Shown here: positions 8,063 to 16,243 of the stretch, in pieces
How positions within the stretch are numbered: the first letter of the stretch is position 1
Layout: every line of letters starts with the position of its first letter
Assembly (NCBI GenBank): GCA_018241585.1
Contig: JAFEDN010000002.1
Span: forward strand, 1 to 47,107
Reading direction: 5' to 3'
From: Pseudomonadota bacterium
GTDB lineage: Bacteria > Pseudomonadota > Gammaproteobacteria > Coxiellales > Coxiellaceae
DNA length: 47,107 nt
The notes under the pieces: generated by a model
What the model saw: only the letters and a program-made list of their open reading frames with translations
What the model was told of the DNA's origin: nothing
Database searches by the model: none
Translations under genes and position numbers: made by a program

Positions 8063-8100
8063 TCAATCTGATTGACAGCCAGGGGGGGACATTTTAGAAT
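8062..8100 (+). promoter_or_regulatory. strong sigma-70-like promoter of the pilus locus
   Basis: TTGACA (8072-8077), a 17-base spacer and TAGAAT (8095-8100) form a near-consensus promoter 42 bases before the ATG of the ATPase gene. The spacer contains a run of seven G (8082-8088). The -35 box overlaps a perfect inverted repeat GTCAAT-CTG-ATTGAC (8062-8076), which could be an operator. No other promoter of comparable quality was noticed in the 25-kb locus. Activity is inferred. Confidence 0.7.
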
Positions 8101-8141
8101 TTAATCGTTAAAAGTAATGCAAAATTTAAAGGACAAGGGAT

Positions 8142-9686
8142 ATGAAGCAATCAAACCAGGAGCAGCAAGCTCTTGAGCAGTATGCCAGCCTCTCTCAACG
8201 CAAAATTTTAAGCAGCGAAGCCGATTTAGGACCTAAAGACCAAGCGATGCCTGAAATGTTGACCTGGTGCCGTGAACAAAAAAACATTGTGGTTTTACAG
8301 AGTTGCACCATTCTTACTAGCGAACCGACGTCCAGATTAGTGCAAAATTGTAAAATAGTCATGCACAACAAAGGCTTAGTTCCTGGTTTGGTTTTTCCGG
8401 CTACTGGCGCTTTGATCAAAGTCATACTAGAAAATGCAGAAGAAAAAAGACAACTTGAGACCAATGTCGATGGTGTCCAAGAGGTCAGCACCCAGCAACA
8501 AAGATTACGTTTGCTAGTGAAGGGTGCGCTGGATATGGAAGCTACCGATATTCATATGGAAGTGCGTGCGGAAATTGCTCGGATTCGTTTTCGCAAACAT
8601 GGTGAATTATTTTTGCATGCCGAATGGGCGCCCAAGTTAGCGCGAGAGGTCGCTTCAGTCGCTTTTAATAAAGAAACCGACCATAACATCACCCATTTTA
8701 ATCCGTTGGTTCCGCAAAATGCTTCCATGCCATTGATGATTGACGACCGCGAAGTCAGGCTGCGTTTAGCTAGTCTACCGGCTCATGGTGGTTTCGACGT
8801 AGTCATGCGGATATTAACCACGGCAGATCGGCAGGTTCCTACGCTGGAGAAATTGGGTTACGGCCCGGAACAAGTAACCATGTTAAAAAGAGCCTTGCAT
8901 ATGCCTTATGGCGCTGTGATATTAGCCGGGCCTACGGGTTCCGGTAAAACCACAACTTTGGCCGCTTGCATGCAGTTAGTAGAGGAATTTCGAAAGTTAT
9001 ATTCCATTGAAGACCCGGTCGAAAAAGTGGTAGCAAGTGTAACTCAAGTTCCAGTCAATACAGAGCACTATGACCGTAGTTTTGCCAGCATGGCCCGAAC
9101 GATATTACGAATGGACCCGGACGTCTTAGTGTTGGGGGAAATGCGAGATGAAGATACAGCAGGAGTGATGGTGCGCGCGGCTATTACCGGACACTTAGTA
9201 TTTTCAACGGTTCACGCCAATAGCGCCCCCGGCATCGTCACTCGCTTGGCGGATTTAGGGGTTTCCACTGAATTGTTGGCCAGCCCTGACTTGCTGATTT
9301 GCTTGATTTGTCAACGTTTAGCTCCGCTGTTGTGCCGATACTGCATGATGCCATTAGAAAAATCTGAAAAACACCTTCCTCATTTTAATCGTTGGCGTGA
9401 GCCTTTTGGTGAATTTTGGAACAATGTCCGAGTCAGAGGCAAAGAATGTGCAAAATGTCATGGTTTGGGAATTTCCGCTAGAACTGTGGTTGCTGAAATG
9501 ATTTGGTTGGATGAGCAGAGCAGACAATACGTCCACGAAAACAATATCGTAAAATGGAAGAGCTATTTAAAGGAAAACGGTTGGCTAAGTTATCACGATC
9601 AATTGCTGAGTATGGTTAGGCAGGGCTTAGTGGACCCTATTGACGCAGAATCTTTGGCCGGTGAATTCAACATACAGGGTAGATAA
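8142..9686 (+). CDS. pilQ: type IVb pilus assembly ATPase (PilQ of thin-pilus type / GspE family)
   Basis: The 514-residue secretion ATPase has Walker A GPTGSGKT at 263-270, Asp box YSIEDPVE at 287-294, Walker B DVLVLGEMRDED at 327-338, and His box AAITGHLVFSTVHAN at 346-360. Cysteine pairs CRYC and CAKC flank about residues 398-440 and form the zinc-binding element. It powers pilin extraction and assembly on the cytoplasmic face. The N-terminal domain is short and unlike PilB. Size and neighbours match PilQ of IncI R64 thin pili (not the secretin also called PilQ in type IVa systems). RBS AAAGGA lies 8 bases before the ATG. pilR follows after 2 bases. Confidence 0.92.
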   Translation: MKQSNQEQQALEQYASLSQRKILSSEADLGPKDQAMPEMLTWCREQKNIVVLQSCTILTSEPTSRLVQNCKIVMHNKGLVPGLVFPATGALIKVILENAEEKRQLETNVDGVQEVSTQQQRLRLLVKGALDMEATDIHMEVRAEIARIRFRKHGELFLHAEWAPKLAREVASVAFNKETDHNITHFNPLVPQNASMPLMIDDREVRLRLASLPAHGGFDVVMRILTTADRQVPTLEKLGYGPEQVTMLKRALHMPYGAVILAGPTGSGKTTTLAACMQLVEEFRKLYSIEDPVEKVVASVTQVPVNTEHYDRSFASMARTILRMDPDVLVLGEMRDEDTAGVMVRAAITGHLVFSTVHANSAPGIVTRLADLGVSTELLASPDLLICLICQRLAPLLCRYCMMPLEKSEKHLPHFNRWREPFGEFWNNVRVRGKECAKCHGLGISARTVVAEMIWLDEQSRQYVHENNIVKWKSYLKENGWLSYHDQLLSMVRQGLVDPIDAESLAGEFNIQGR

Positions 9687-9688
9687 AA

Positions 9689-10750
9689 ATGGAAGCCCAA
9701 GCTCTTTTAAAAAAAATTAATTGGCAGCCGCTGGCGTCAAAAGTTCAACATCTGCAATTTACTCGAAAATATCAGCAAGCTTTTTTAGAAGACTTAGCTT
9801 CTTTAATAGAAGATGGCGTTCCAGCAAGCCAAGCAATTGATGTGATCATTAGCGTCTCTGCAGGAATCACCAAAAAAGTCGCTGAATCTATTTCAGTCAG
9901 TATTGCCAAAGGGCAAAGCCTAGCGGATGGAATGCAATTTTGGTTTTCTAGGGCGGTAGTAGAAATGATCCGGGTGGGCGAAACCAATGGCGCCTTGCCG
10001 CAAACGCTTCGTGCTGCGGCGACCACGTATACCCAATATGTTAGTACATTAAATGCATTTCTTACTTCAGTGCTTTATCCCTTAAGTGTAGTGATTTTAG
10101 CTTTAGCAGTGACCGCTTTTATCAAAAACTCTGTACTGCAAAGTTTTATAGAAATTAAACCGCTTTCCTCTTGGCCGGCAGTAGGAAAAAACTTGTATCA
10201 GATGGGTGCTTTTATTCAGGCTGCTTGGTGGTTAATCTTACTGACAGTAATTTTTTTGATCGTCATCATCAATAATGTTTTAAAAAATGTCACCGGACAT
10301 ATGCGCCAATGGATTGATGATCTCCCTTTAATTTCTTTGTATCGTGCTGCGGTGGCTGCACGATTTATGGAAACTTTAGGACTACTAGTTGCCAATGGCG
10401 TGGTGGTCAGACAAGCGCTTAGCACTATGCAATATGATGCCACTCCCTATTTATCTTGGCACTTATTACAAATGGAGTACCATTTAAGCGGTGGTCAGGA
10501 AAATATGGGCGACGTTTTAGATACTAATTTAATTAGTTGGGGTGATCTGATGCGCTTGAGAGTGGTAGCTAAAGGAAAAGGCTTCGATCAGGCGCTGATT
10601 AGTTTAGGCCGCCAAGCAAGAGAACGTACTGCCAAGAAAATTGATCGTGCCGGAAAAATTATCGGCGCTTTATTTTTATTAATCGGCGCTGGCATCGCGA
10701 TGACCATTGTTTTTGGAATTTATAACGTAGGCAGCACCTTAACTTATTAA
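9689..10750 (+). CDS. pilR: type IVb pilus platform protein (PilR/GspF family)
   Basis: The 353-residue inner-membrane protein has two type II secretion F domains. The first, near 30-120, includes QAFLEDLASLIEDGVPASQA and MIRVGETNGALP; the second is near 215-325. Membrane helices are at about 120-145, 175-200 and 325-350. Known role: the rotary platform that couples ATPase movement to pilin addition. The length is close to R64 PilR. It begins 2 bases after pilQ, so the two are translationally linked. Confidence 0.92.
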   Translation: MEAQALLKKINWQPLASKVQHLQFTRKYQQAFLEDLASLIEDGVPASQAIDVIISVSAGITKKVAESISVSIAKGQSLADGMQFWFSRAVVEMIRVGETNGALPQTLRAAATTYTQYVSTLNAFLTSVLYPLSVVILALAVTAFIKNSVLQSFIEIKPLSSWPAVGKNLYQMGAFIQAAWWLILLTVIFLIVIINNVLKNVTGHMRQWIDDLPLISLYRAAVAARFMETLGLLVANGVVVRQALSTMQYDATPYLSWHLLQMEYHLSGGQENMGDVLDTNLISWGDLMRLRVVAKGKGFDQALISLGRQARERTAKKIDRAGKIIGALFLLIGAGIAMTIVFGIYNVGSTLTY

Positions 10751-10759
10751 AATGTTTAT

Positions 10760-10787
10760 TTGCACCCTCAATGAAATATGATATTCT
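10760..10787 (+). promoter_or_regulatory. candidate pilin-gene promoter
   Basis: TTGCAC (10760-10765) and TATTCT (10782-10787), spacing 16 bases, lie in the only sizeable gap (74 bases) between pilR and the major pilin gene. A dedicated promoter for the abundant pilin would be sensible; the match is moderate. Confidence 0.4.
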
Positions 10788-10824
10788 GGGCTAGATAAAG
10801 TTATCATTATTTAAGGGAGAAGAT

Positions 10825-11304
10825 ATGAAGACATTGACTGGACAGTTAAAGCAAGCAGGGATTTCATTGTTGGAAGTATTGCTTTCTTTAGCAATTATCT
10901 CAATTGTTTTAGTAATGGCCGTACAATGGTTTGGTAAAGCGAGATCTGATCAACAATTAAATATTGTCCGGACTTTTATCGGCGCGGATATGGCTGCAAT
11001 TCAAGCCTATGGTATTAATAACAATGGCGACTATACAGGATTAGATTGGAAACCATTAGTGGATAATGGTTATTTAACAACCGATACCAAAAATTTAAAT
11101 TGTACTGACGGTGGTTGTACTCAAGTAACTCCTTGGGGAAAGGATGTGACTATTGGCGGCCAACAGACTGCCCAACCTACTTTATCTATTCCCTTGCCTA
11201 ACAGCAATCTTTGTCAGAATTTAGTTCAAAGCTATGGGGCGAAATATGTAGCTTGTGACGATGCTGGAACGGCTACCATTACTATAAACGGAGTGGATGG
11301 CTAA
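10825..11304 (+). CDS. pilS: major type IVb prepilin (PilS-like)
   Basis: The 159-residue prepilin has leader MKTLTGQLKQAG, then the cleavage/methylation site G12|ISLLEVLLSL with Glu at mature position 5, and a hydrophobic helix to about residue 35. The small globular domain has four cysteines (NCTDGGC and SNLC...VACDD), consistent with two disulfides. A long mixed alpha/beta domain after a 12-residue leader fits type IVb pilins of the R64 PilS/TcpA kind. The RBS GGGAGAAG is strong. It is likely the structural subunit because it directly follows the ATPase and platform genes and has the best RBS. No prepilin peptidase is encoded in the window. Confidence 0.88.
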   Translation: MKTLTGQLKQAGISLLEVLLSLAIISIVLVMAVQWFGKARSDQQLNIVRTFIGADMAAIQAYGINNNGDYTGLDWKPLVDNGYLTTDTKNLNCTDGGCTQVTPWGKDVTIGGQQTAQPTLSIPLPNSNLCQNLVQSYGAKYVACDDAGTATITINGVDG

Positions 11305-11332
11305 ACATTTTTTCTAAGCGGAGGTTCTTTCT

Positions 11333-11974
11333 ATGATAGACCAAAGAAGGATACTCCGCTCTTCTCCTCCATTAGGTATTTCTATATTAGAGTTATTACT
11401 GGTTTTAATGTGTGCTGCAGCGATTATTTCCTGGTCGATCAATCGATACCAAATACACCAGCAACGTAGTCAAACCATACAAATGGAAACCGATATTAAA
11501 GTCCTGCAAAGAGCGCTTGATACCTACTTCCACATACAGGGCTGCAATAACCTAGGTATTTTTAAAAATACCTTATTAGAAGTCTCGTGCAAAGATTTAC
11601 AAGAGTACAGTAAAGAGGTTGTTTGCAGTCGTTCGCCGTGGGTGACTGCCTACGCAAGTAAAATTATCAAGACCGATGATATGACCCAGACCTCACCTCC
11701 CAAACCTATCTACCAGCTTCAGATTCAAGCAGTTTTATCCAGTCAAGTATCTTCGGGACAGCAGCAATGGTTGCAGCAGCAATTAAAAGCTAAAGAAAGC
11801 GACGATGAAAGAATGCTTTATTGGGATAGTTTGCCGACAAATAGTTATGTGCAGCAAGGTGACAGTAATTGGATATTAAACGGAGACAGCAGTTTTTTCC
11901 GCGCAGTAGAAAATAGCCGAGGAGCCGCAGGCGTAATTATGGCTGAATACTCCGGCTCATATTGCGCAAATTGA
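11333..11974 (+). CDS. minor prepilin-like protein, 213 residues
   Basis: The leader ends in PPLG15 followed by ISILELLLVL, with Glu at mature position 5 and a hydrophobic helix through about residue 33: a class III signal sequence. The remainder has four to five cysteines (GC, SC, VVCS, YC) and a Gln-rich stretch (SGQQQWLQQQLK), with no recognised domain. The RBS GCGGAGG lies well before the ATG at 11333. By position it is a minor pilin, perhaps part of the initiating tip complex. It has no clear match to R64 PilT/PilU. Confidence 0.82.
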   Translation: MIDQRRILRSSPPLGISILELLLVLMCAAAIISWSINRYQIHQQRSQTIQMETDIKVLQRALDTYFHIQGCNNLGIFKNTLLEVSCKDLQEYSKEVVCSRSPWVTAYASKIIKTDDMTQTSPPKPIYQLQIQAVLSSQVSSGQQQWLQQQLKAKESDDERMLYWDSLPTNSYVQQGDSNWILNGDSSFFRAVENSRGAAGVIMAEYSGSYCAN

Positions 11975-12093
11975 CCGCCGTTGCTTTCTGCCGCGCCCGC
12001 AGTTGCAATAACGAAAAATTTTTGTGTTGCCATCTCAAAAAAACTTATGTTACATTTGCACAAAAAAGACGTAGCTAACGAAATGGAATAAGG

Positions 12094-13269
12094 ATGATGG
12101 GTTTACCGGACAATCATAGCCGCAGCCAGAAAGGTTATACACTGATTGAATTGTTATTGGTATTAACCGTGCTCGCTCTTATCGCTGCCTTAGCCGTTAA
12201 AACATATCGAGATAAAGCGCTTTCTGATCGAATCAATATTGCTGCTTTAAATATCCAGCATGTTCTGGAAGCTGGAATGTCCTACAATGTTGCCAAAAAT
12301 GGTTTCTGGCCAAAAAAAAATTGGAACCCCTGCAACAGCGGCTCGACGGTAAGCGATCAAACATTTTTAACTGACTATCTTCCAAACGAAAGCAATCAAA
12401 GTAATTTTGGCAACGCCTTGTGTTGGAGCGGCGATGATCCTAACGATCCCACGCTGGAACAACAAGGAAAGCGGTTCTGGGTGGCGCTAAAAGTCGGTAG
12501 TGATTCCGATTCGGCTAATATTGCTCAACGTATAGCCGCCAGGTTGCCCAATGCGATTATTACTAATACCCCAGATACAGAATCGAGCTCGACTCCTACC
12601 AATAGTTGCACTGAAGGACAAGATTGTTACGTTAAAGCAGTTGTTTCTGTGCCGTCTGCCTCGACTAACAATTCACTAACCATCAGTGCGTTGGGTTATT
12701 GCAATTCCAATCTCCCCAATCCAGTGATACAACCGGGAACTGGTGTAGGCGCCTCCTGCATGCGAACGGCTCTGGCAGATCAATTTCCAGGTGCAGCTCC
12801 TGGAGGCAGTTCTTTAGGGCAGTATCAGATAGTTTTCCAGTGTAAGCCGGGAGAAACTCCAAAGTTATATGTCACTCCCGATTTTTTAAGAGTGGCTCGC
12901 TCTTCTACCACAGGTAACGCTACTACTATTGGTGCAGTTGATCCTGAATATGAAATATCCGGAAGCAGTGAAACCAATTCAACCGATTCTGAATTTGCTC
13001 CCACCAGTTGCACCAGTGATAACAATGGCGTAGCGACTTGCATAGTAACAATGCATGCCACCTACGACGCTCAATCAGGTCAGCAGCCGGCTGACGTGGG
13101 TTGTGCCCCCCCAATATGGCCTGCCCATTGCCATTGTCCTCTTATGGATGATGGACATGGAAATAAAAAAGAAGTTTGCCCGGATAAGCCAGGAGCAATC
13201 GGTGCTTCTTATGTAGCTGCCTGTGCGCCGGCGTCACCTACTACCAAACTTTCCCAAGTGAACTGGTAA
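12094..13269 (+). CDS. large Cys-rich minor prepilin, PilV-like in position
   Basis: The 391-residue protein has leader MMGLPDNHSRSQKG and then YTLIELLLVL with Glu at mature position 5. The helix continues to about residue 40. The outer domain carries 14 cysteines, including HCHC near 345-350, so it is probably disulfide-stabilised or metal-binding. Length and place after the major pilin suggest a tip adhesin like R64 PilV, but there is no shufflon or recombinase nearby. Start: two adjacent ATGs (12094, 12097) follow GGAATAAGG. A gap of 119 bases precedes the gene, with no strong terminator. Confidence 0.82.
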   Translation: MMGLPDNHSRSQKGYTLIELLLVLTVLALIAALAVKTYRDKALSDRINIAALNIQHVLEAGMSYNVAKNGFWPKKNWNPCNSGSTVSDQTFLTDYLPNESNQSNFGNALCWSGDDPNDPTLEQQGKRFWVALKVGSDSDSANIAQRIAARLPNAIITNTPDTESSSTPTNSCTEGQDCYVKAVVSVPSASTNNSLTISALGYCNSNLPNPVIQPGTGVGASCMRTALADQFPGAAPGGSSLGQYQIVFQCKPGETPKLYVTPDFLRVARSSTTGNATTIGAVDPEYEISGSSETNSTDSEFAPTSCTSDNNGVATCIVTMHATYDAQSGQQPADVGCAPPIWPAHCHCPLMDDGHGNKKEVCPDKPGAIGASYVAACAPASPTTKLSQVNW

Positions 13270-13309
13270 TTTTAAAAATATGTAGCAAGAAACCAATAAA
13301 GGAGAAATT

Positions 13310-16177
13310 ATGGACCGTCCATTGTTATCACCAGATGCTTATGATCAACTCTTAGACCTTCCTTCAGAGTTGCCCGTTGTTCGCGAAGAAGATTCAGAAA
13401 GAAAAGATAAAGAAGAAAAATATTCAGCAGCGGACGATAGCAAGGGTCTTTGGGTTGCCAAAAAAACTTTGCAAGATGGCGATAGCATGATCCATGCTAT
13501 GTTTGGCCGTATTAGAGATAGAGAATACAAATGTACTGTCGAAGAAGTACGGCAAGTTCGGCAACAGTTGGAGTTAGCTGTTACTGAGGCGGCGGATGAG
13601 ACCAAAATAAGTGTCCCAACAGCTCGAATGCAATTAATACGACCAGGCATCATAAATCTTCTAGCATTTAATCGACCGATACCTGGTACGTGTATTGCAA
13701 TGCTAGCTTTACAAGCGCAATTTCTACAATTTTTAAAAACAGATACTGACGAATCACGTGTATGGAAGATGATTGAGTCAGATTTGAAAAATAATGGTGA
13801 AATTAAGGAAATAGTTGACCTCGTTGAAGATGAAAAAACTTTTAAAGCCAAGTTTTTAACAGCCTATCTCAATAGAAATGAGCAACTTTTGGAATTTTTG
13901 ATTCGACATGGTTATAACGAAGCAATAGTTTATTTTTTAAAAGAGGAATCAGCAGGTTTTGAAAAAGTGGCAACGATCACTTCAGAAACTATTAAAGATT
14001 ATGCAAAAATTATAGGGGAAATCGGTTACTGGCTTGACCCTGATTGTGAGGGGGCATTACTAGCCAATATTTATAATCAAGAAGTCTACTTAGACAAGAT
14101 ATCTGCTAATGATTTTGAATCAAAACATTTTCTAGGCTCAAATGAGCCTGTCAAAATAATTCACGATAAGCTGGGTGTTAGCAGAATGGAAAAAGCAACC
14201 AAGTCGCCATCCCCTACCGAAGGATATTGGATACCCAAAAATACTACTAAAGGCGGTGATTGTTTGATCCATGCTTTAGGTGGAACAACATATGAAGGTC
14301 ACTATGAATGTACTGAGGAGCAAGTGGCCAGCATTAGAGGGGAATTGGAAACAGGCATAGTGGCGGTTGCCAATAATATGGATTCGCATGCTCCAAATAT
14401 TCAAAGAAAATTGGACTATATTCGAGAAGGCGTAAGAGAACTGGTGATGTCTAAAAATGATATCACAGGTCAGACCAATCTTATGAAGTTAAGAGAACAA
14501 CACAGAAAATATCTGGAAACAGAAGCAAATACAGAATCTGAACTTTGGGGACAGCTTGAGCCGTTATTGCAGGAGGTAGAAGAAATTAAGCAATTGATTT
14601 CTTCAATTGAAGATACCGAAGAAGTTAAAGGCTTTAAAGGAAAATTTTTAAAGGCATATGCCAATGGCAATAAGCAACTCTCTAAACTTTTGATGAAGCA
14701 TCAATTAAATGGCAAAGTTCTTTTCTATTTAAAAAATAAATCCGCTGGTTATGGGTGGGAACAAGCTATTACTGCGGAAGTGATCAAAGAGTATGCCAAT
14801 ATTATAAGCCAACCAGGTTATTGGTTACTTCCTTGCGAAGCGTTTTTGCTCGCTAATATTAAAGATATTGAATTATACTACTACGTTTCACCTTTCACTC
14901 CTCCAGAACACTTTCCTGGAACCCATGGACCTGTCAGAGTAGCTTTTGATGGTCGGAATCATTTTAGCAGAATGGAAAATAGTGTTCTGGAATATAAAAA
15001 CATATTGGATACTGCTGCCCCTGTGGATCATGAAGCAGATTTAAAAGAGGAGGAACCAAATAAATGCTGTCCAAAATGTTGCAAACCGGTATGCGCTTGT
15101 TGTGGATGGGTTTGGTCATCTTTGAGCAATCTGTTATGGGGAAAAGAAACTCAAACTAAGAAAAAAATTGCTGTAACAATTCCTAAACCGACTGATCATA
15201 AAACTGGAGTGGACGATGAAACAGATAGCATGTTAGGAGATTTAAATCTCCTAACCATGGATACTTTATATCTAAACCGTTTAACTGTGGAAAATCAAAG
15301 AGTCATCCAAGAAATTCTTCCTGATGAAATGAAGGAAGCAGAAAGTTGTTGGGATAAAACCAAATTTCATCTCTTAGGTCTTATTTCAGCCATATATGAA
15401 AGAATGCCACGATGGAATTGTTTATTTAGTTCCGTAGCTGGAGTTGCATTTGGCTTGACAGTATATTTTTTACAAAGAAGAAGCTATGAAGCTCTGTCAT
15501 GGGATAGCGATCTAACCTCTCTCAATAATGTATTAACCGTCGATAGCCAAAATCAATGGCAATGGATTAAACAGGTTTTGCCTGTTGAGTCTTTATCTTT
15601 TTCTTTTGCCAGTTCAGTTCTAACTGGTTGGCTGGTTTATCGAAAAACATTGGAACTTTTAAGTGCCATCGAAACAAACCAGGCAGAACAAAGGGTAACA
15701 ACACAGAATCATTATAACTTTATTGTAGGGTTAATCATGGCAAATGGTCATAAATCTGACTTAGTTAACAAATTAGTCATCCAACTGCAAAATACCAATA
15801 CCCGAGTAGATGCACTTGAAAGAGGTAGTTTCATTTCTATCCCACCGCCGGAGCAGGAAAAAAAAGAAACTGGTGTGAAGACAATAATAGGAAAGGGTTT
15901 GAGTGAAGAACTGTTAAAAGAAATAATGTTAGCAGGGGGGCGTCTAAAACCGCGGGGAACTCCATCCTCTTCTTCTTCGATTCGTGTAAGACCTATTGAG
16001 GCTGCTACTACTTCTGCGCTTTCACCATCAAGCTCCAGCAGTTCATCGCGTTCTAGTTCTTCAGGTTATAGTGGAATTAGCGGTTTCCTAAGTAGGGGTA
16101 GTTCATCAGTAAACTCATCTGACTCTAACTCTAGCACCGTAAGTTCGGCAACAGGAGTTTTTAGACCACCAGTGTAG
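13310..16177 (+). CDS. effector-like protein with two tandem OTU-protease-like domains
   Basis: The 955-residue protein is not a known pilus component. Two homologous units are visible. Unit 1, about 46-293, has QDGDSMIHAM at 55-64. Unit 2, about 305-555, has KGGDCLIHAL at 314-323. The second matches the OTU cysteine-protease nucleophile motif with Cys318, and its C-terminal NHFSRM supplies His551. In unit 1 the Cys is Ser59 and the His segment reads KLGVSRM, so it should be inactive. A cysteine cluster (C586, C587, C590, C591, C595, C597, C598) follows, then two membrane helices (about 704-722 and 763-783) and a serine-rich tail from about 884. There is no Sec signal. RBS AGGAGAA. It stands 40 bases after the minor pilin gene and is AT-richer than the pilus genes. 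OTU assignment is by motif and spacing only. Confidence 0.72.
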   Translation: MDRPLLSPDAYDQLLDLPSELPVVREEDSERKDKEEKYSAADDSKGLWVAKKTLQDGDSMIHAMFGRIRDREYKCTVEEVRQVRQQLELAVTEAADETKISVPTARMQLIRPGIINLLAFNRPIPGTCIAMLALQAQFLQFLKTDTDESRVWKMIESDLKNNGEIKEIVDLVEDEKTFKAKFLTAYLNRNEQLLEFLIRHGYNEAIVYFLKEESAGFEKVATITSETIKDYAKIIGEIGYWLDPDCEGALLANIYNQEVYLDKISANDFESKHFLGSNEPVKIIHDKLGVSRMEKATKSPSPTEGYWIPKNTTKGGDCLIHALGGTTYEGHYECTEEQVASIRGELETGIVAVANNMDSHAPNIQRKLDYIREGVRELVMSKNDITGQTNLMKLREQHRKYLETEANTESELWGQLEPLLQEVEEIKQLISSIEDTEEVKGFKGKFLKAYANGNKQLSKLLMKHQLNGKVLFYLKNKSAGYGWEQAITAEVIKEYANIISQPGYWLLPCEAFLLANIKDIELYYYVSPFTPPEHFPGTHGPVRVAFDGRNHFSRMENSVLEYKNILDTAAPVDHEADLKEEEPNKCCPKCCKPVCACCGWVWSSLSNLLWGKETQTKKKIAVTIPKPTDHKTGVDDETDSMLGDLNLLTMDTLYLNRLTVENQRVIQEILPDEMKEAESCWDKTKFHLLGLISAIYERMPRWNCLFSSVAGVAFGLTVYFLQRRSYEALSWDSDLTSLNNVLTVDSQNQWQWIKQVLPVESLSFSFASSVLTGWLVYRKTLELLSAIETNQAEQRVTTQNHYNFIVGLIMANGHKSDLVNKLVIQLQNTNTRVDALERGSFISIPPPEQEKKETGVKTIIGKGLSEELLKEIMLAGGRLKPRGTPSSSSSIRVRPIEAATTSALSPSSSSSSSRSSSSGYSGISGFLSRGSSSVNSSDSNSSTVSSATGVFRPPV

Positions 16178-16190
16178 TGTAATTTTATTT

Positions 16191-16223
16191 AATGCCTTCA
16201 GAAACTGTTTGGAGGCATTTTAT
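16191..16223 (+). terminator. weak hairpin between the OTU-like and giant genes
   Basis: AATGCCT (16191-16197) pairs with AGGCATT (16213-16219) around a 15-base loop, and an AT-rich TTATAATAATT follows. It could attenuate transcription into the giant gene or protect an mRNA end; it is too weak to call a full stop. Confidence 0.35.
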
Positions 16224-16243
16224 AATAATTCGAGAGGAAAAAA

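Noticed and set aside
8142-9686. Annotation as type IVa PilB
   Set aside because: The N-terminal domain is short and the neighbours (PilR, PilL, PilN, PilO2-type, PilP) are type IVb.
12825-13061. Minus-strand frames over the large minor pilin gene
   Set aside because: Shadow frames with no RBS; the plus-strand prepilin signal is unambiguous.
12094-13269. Shufflon at the PilV-like gene
   Set aside because: No 19-base type recombination repeats, alternative 3-prime ends or Rci-like integrase are visible.
13345-13851. Minus-strand open frame of 168 residues within the OTU-like gene
   Set aside because: Composition (Ser/Arg/Cys-rich) is that of an antisense shadow and there is no start signal.
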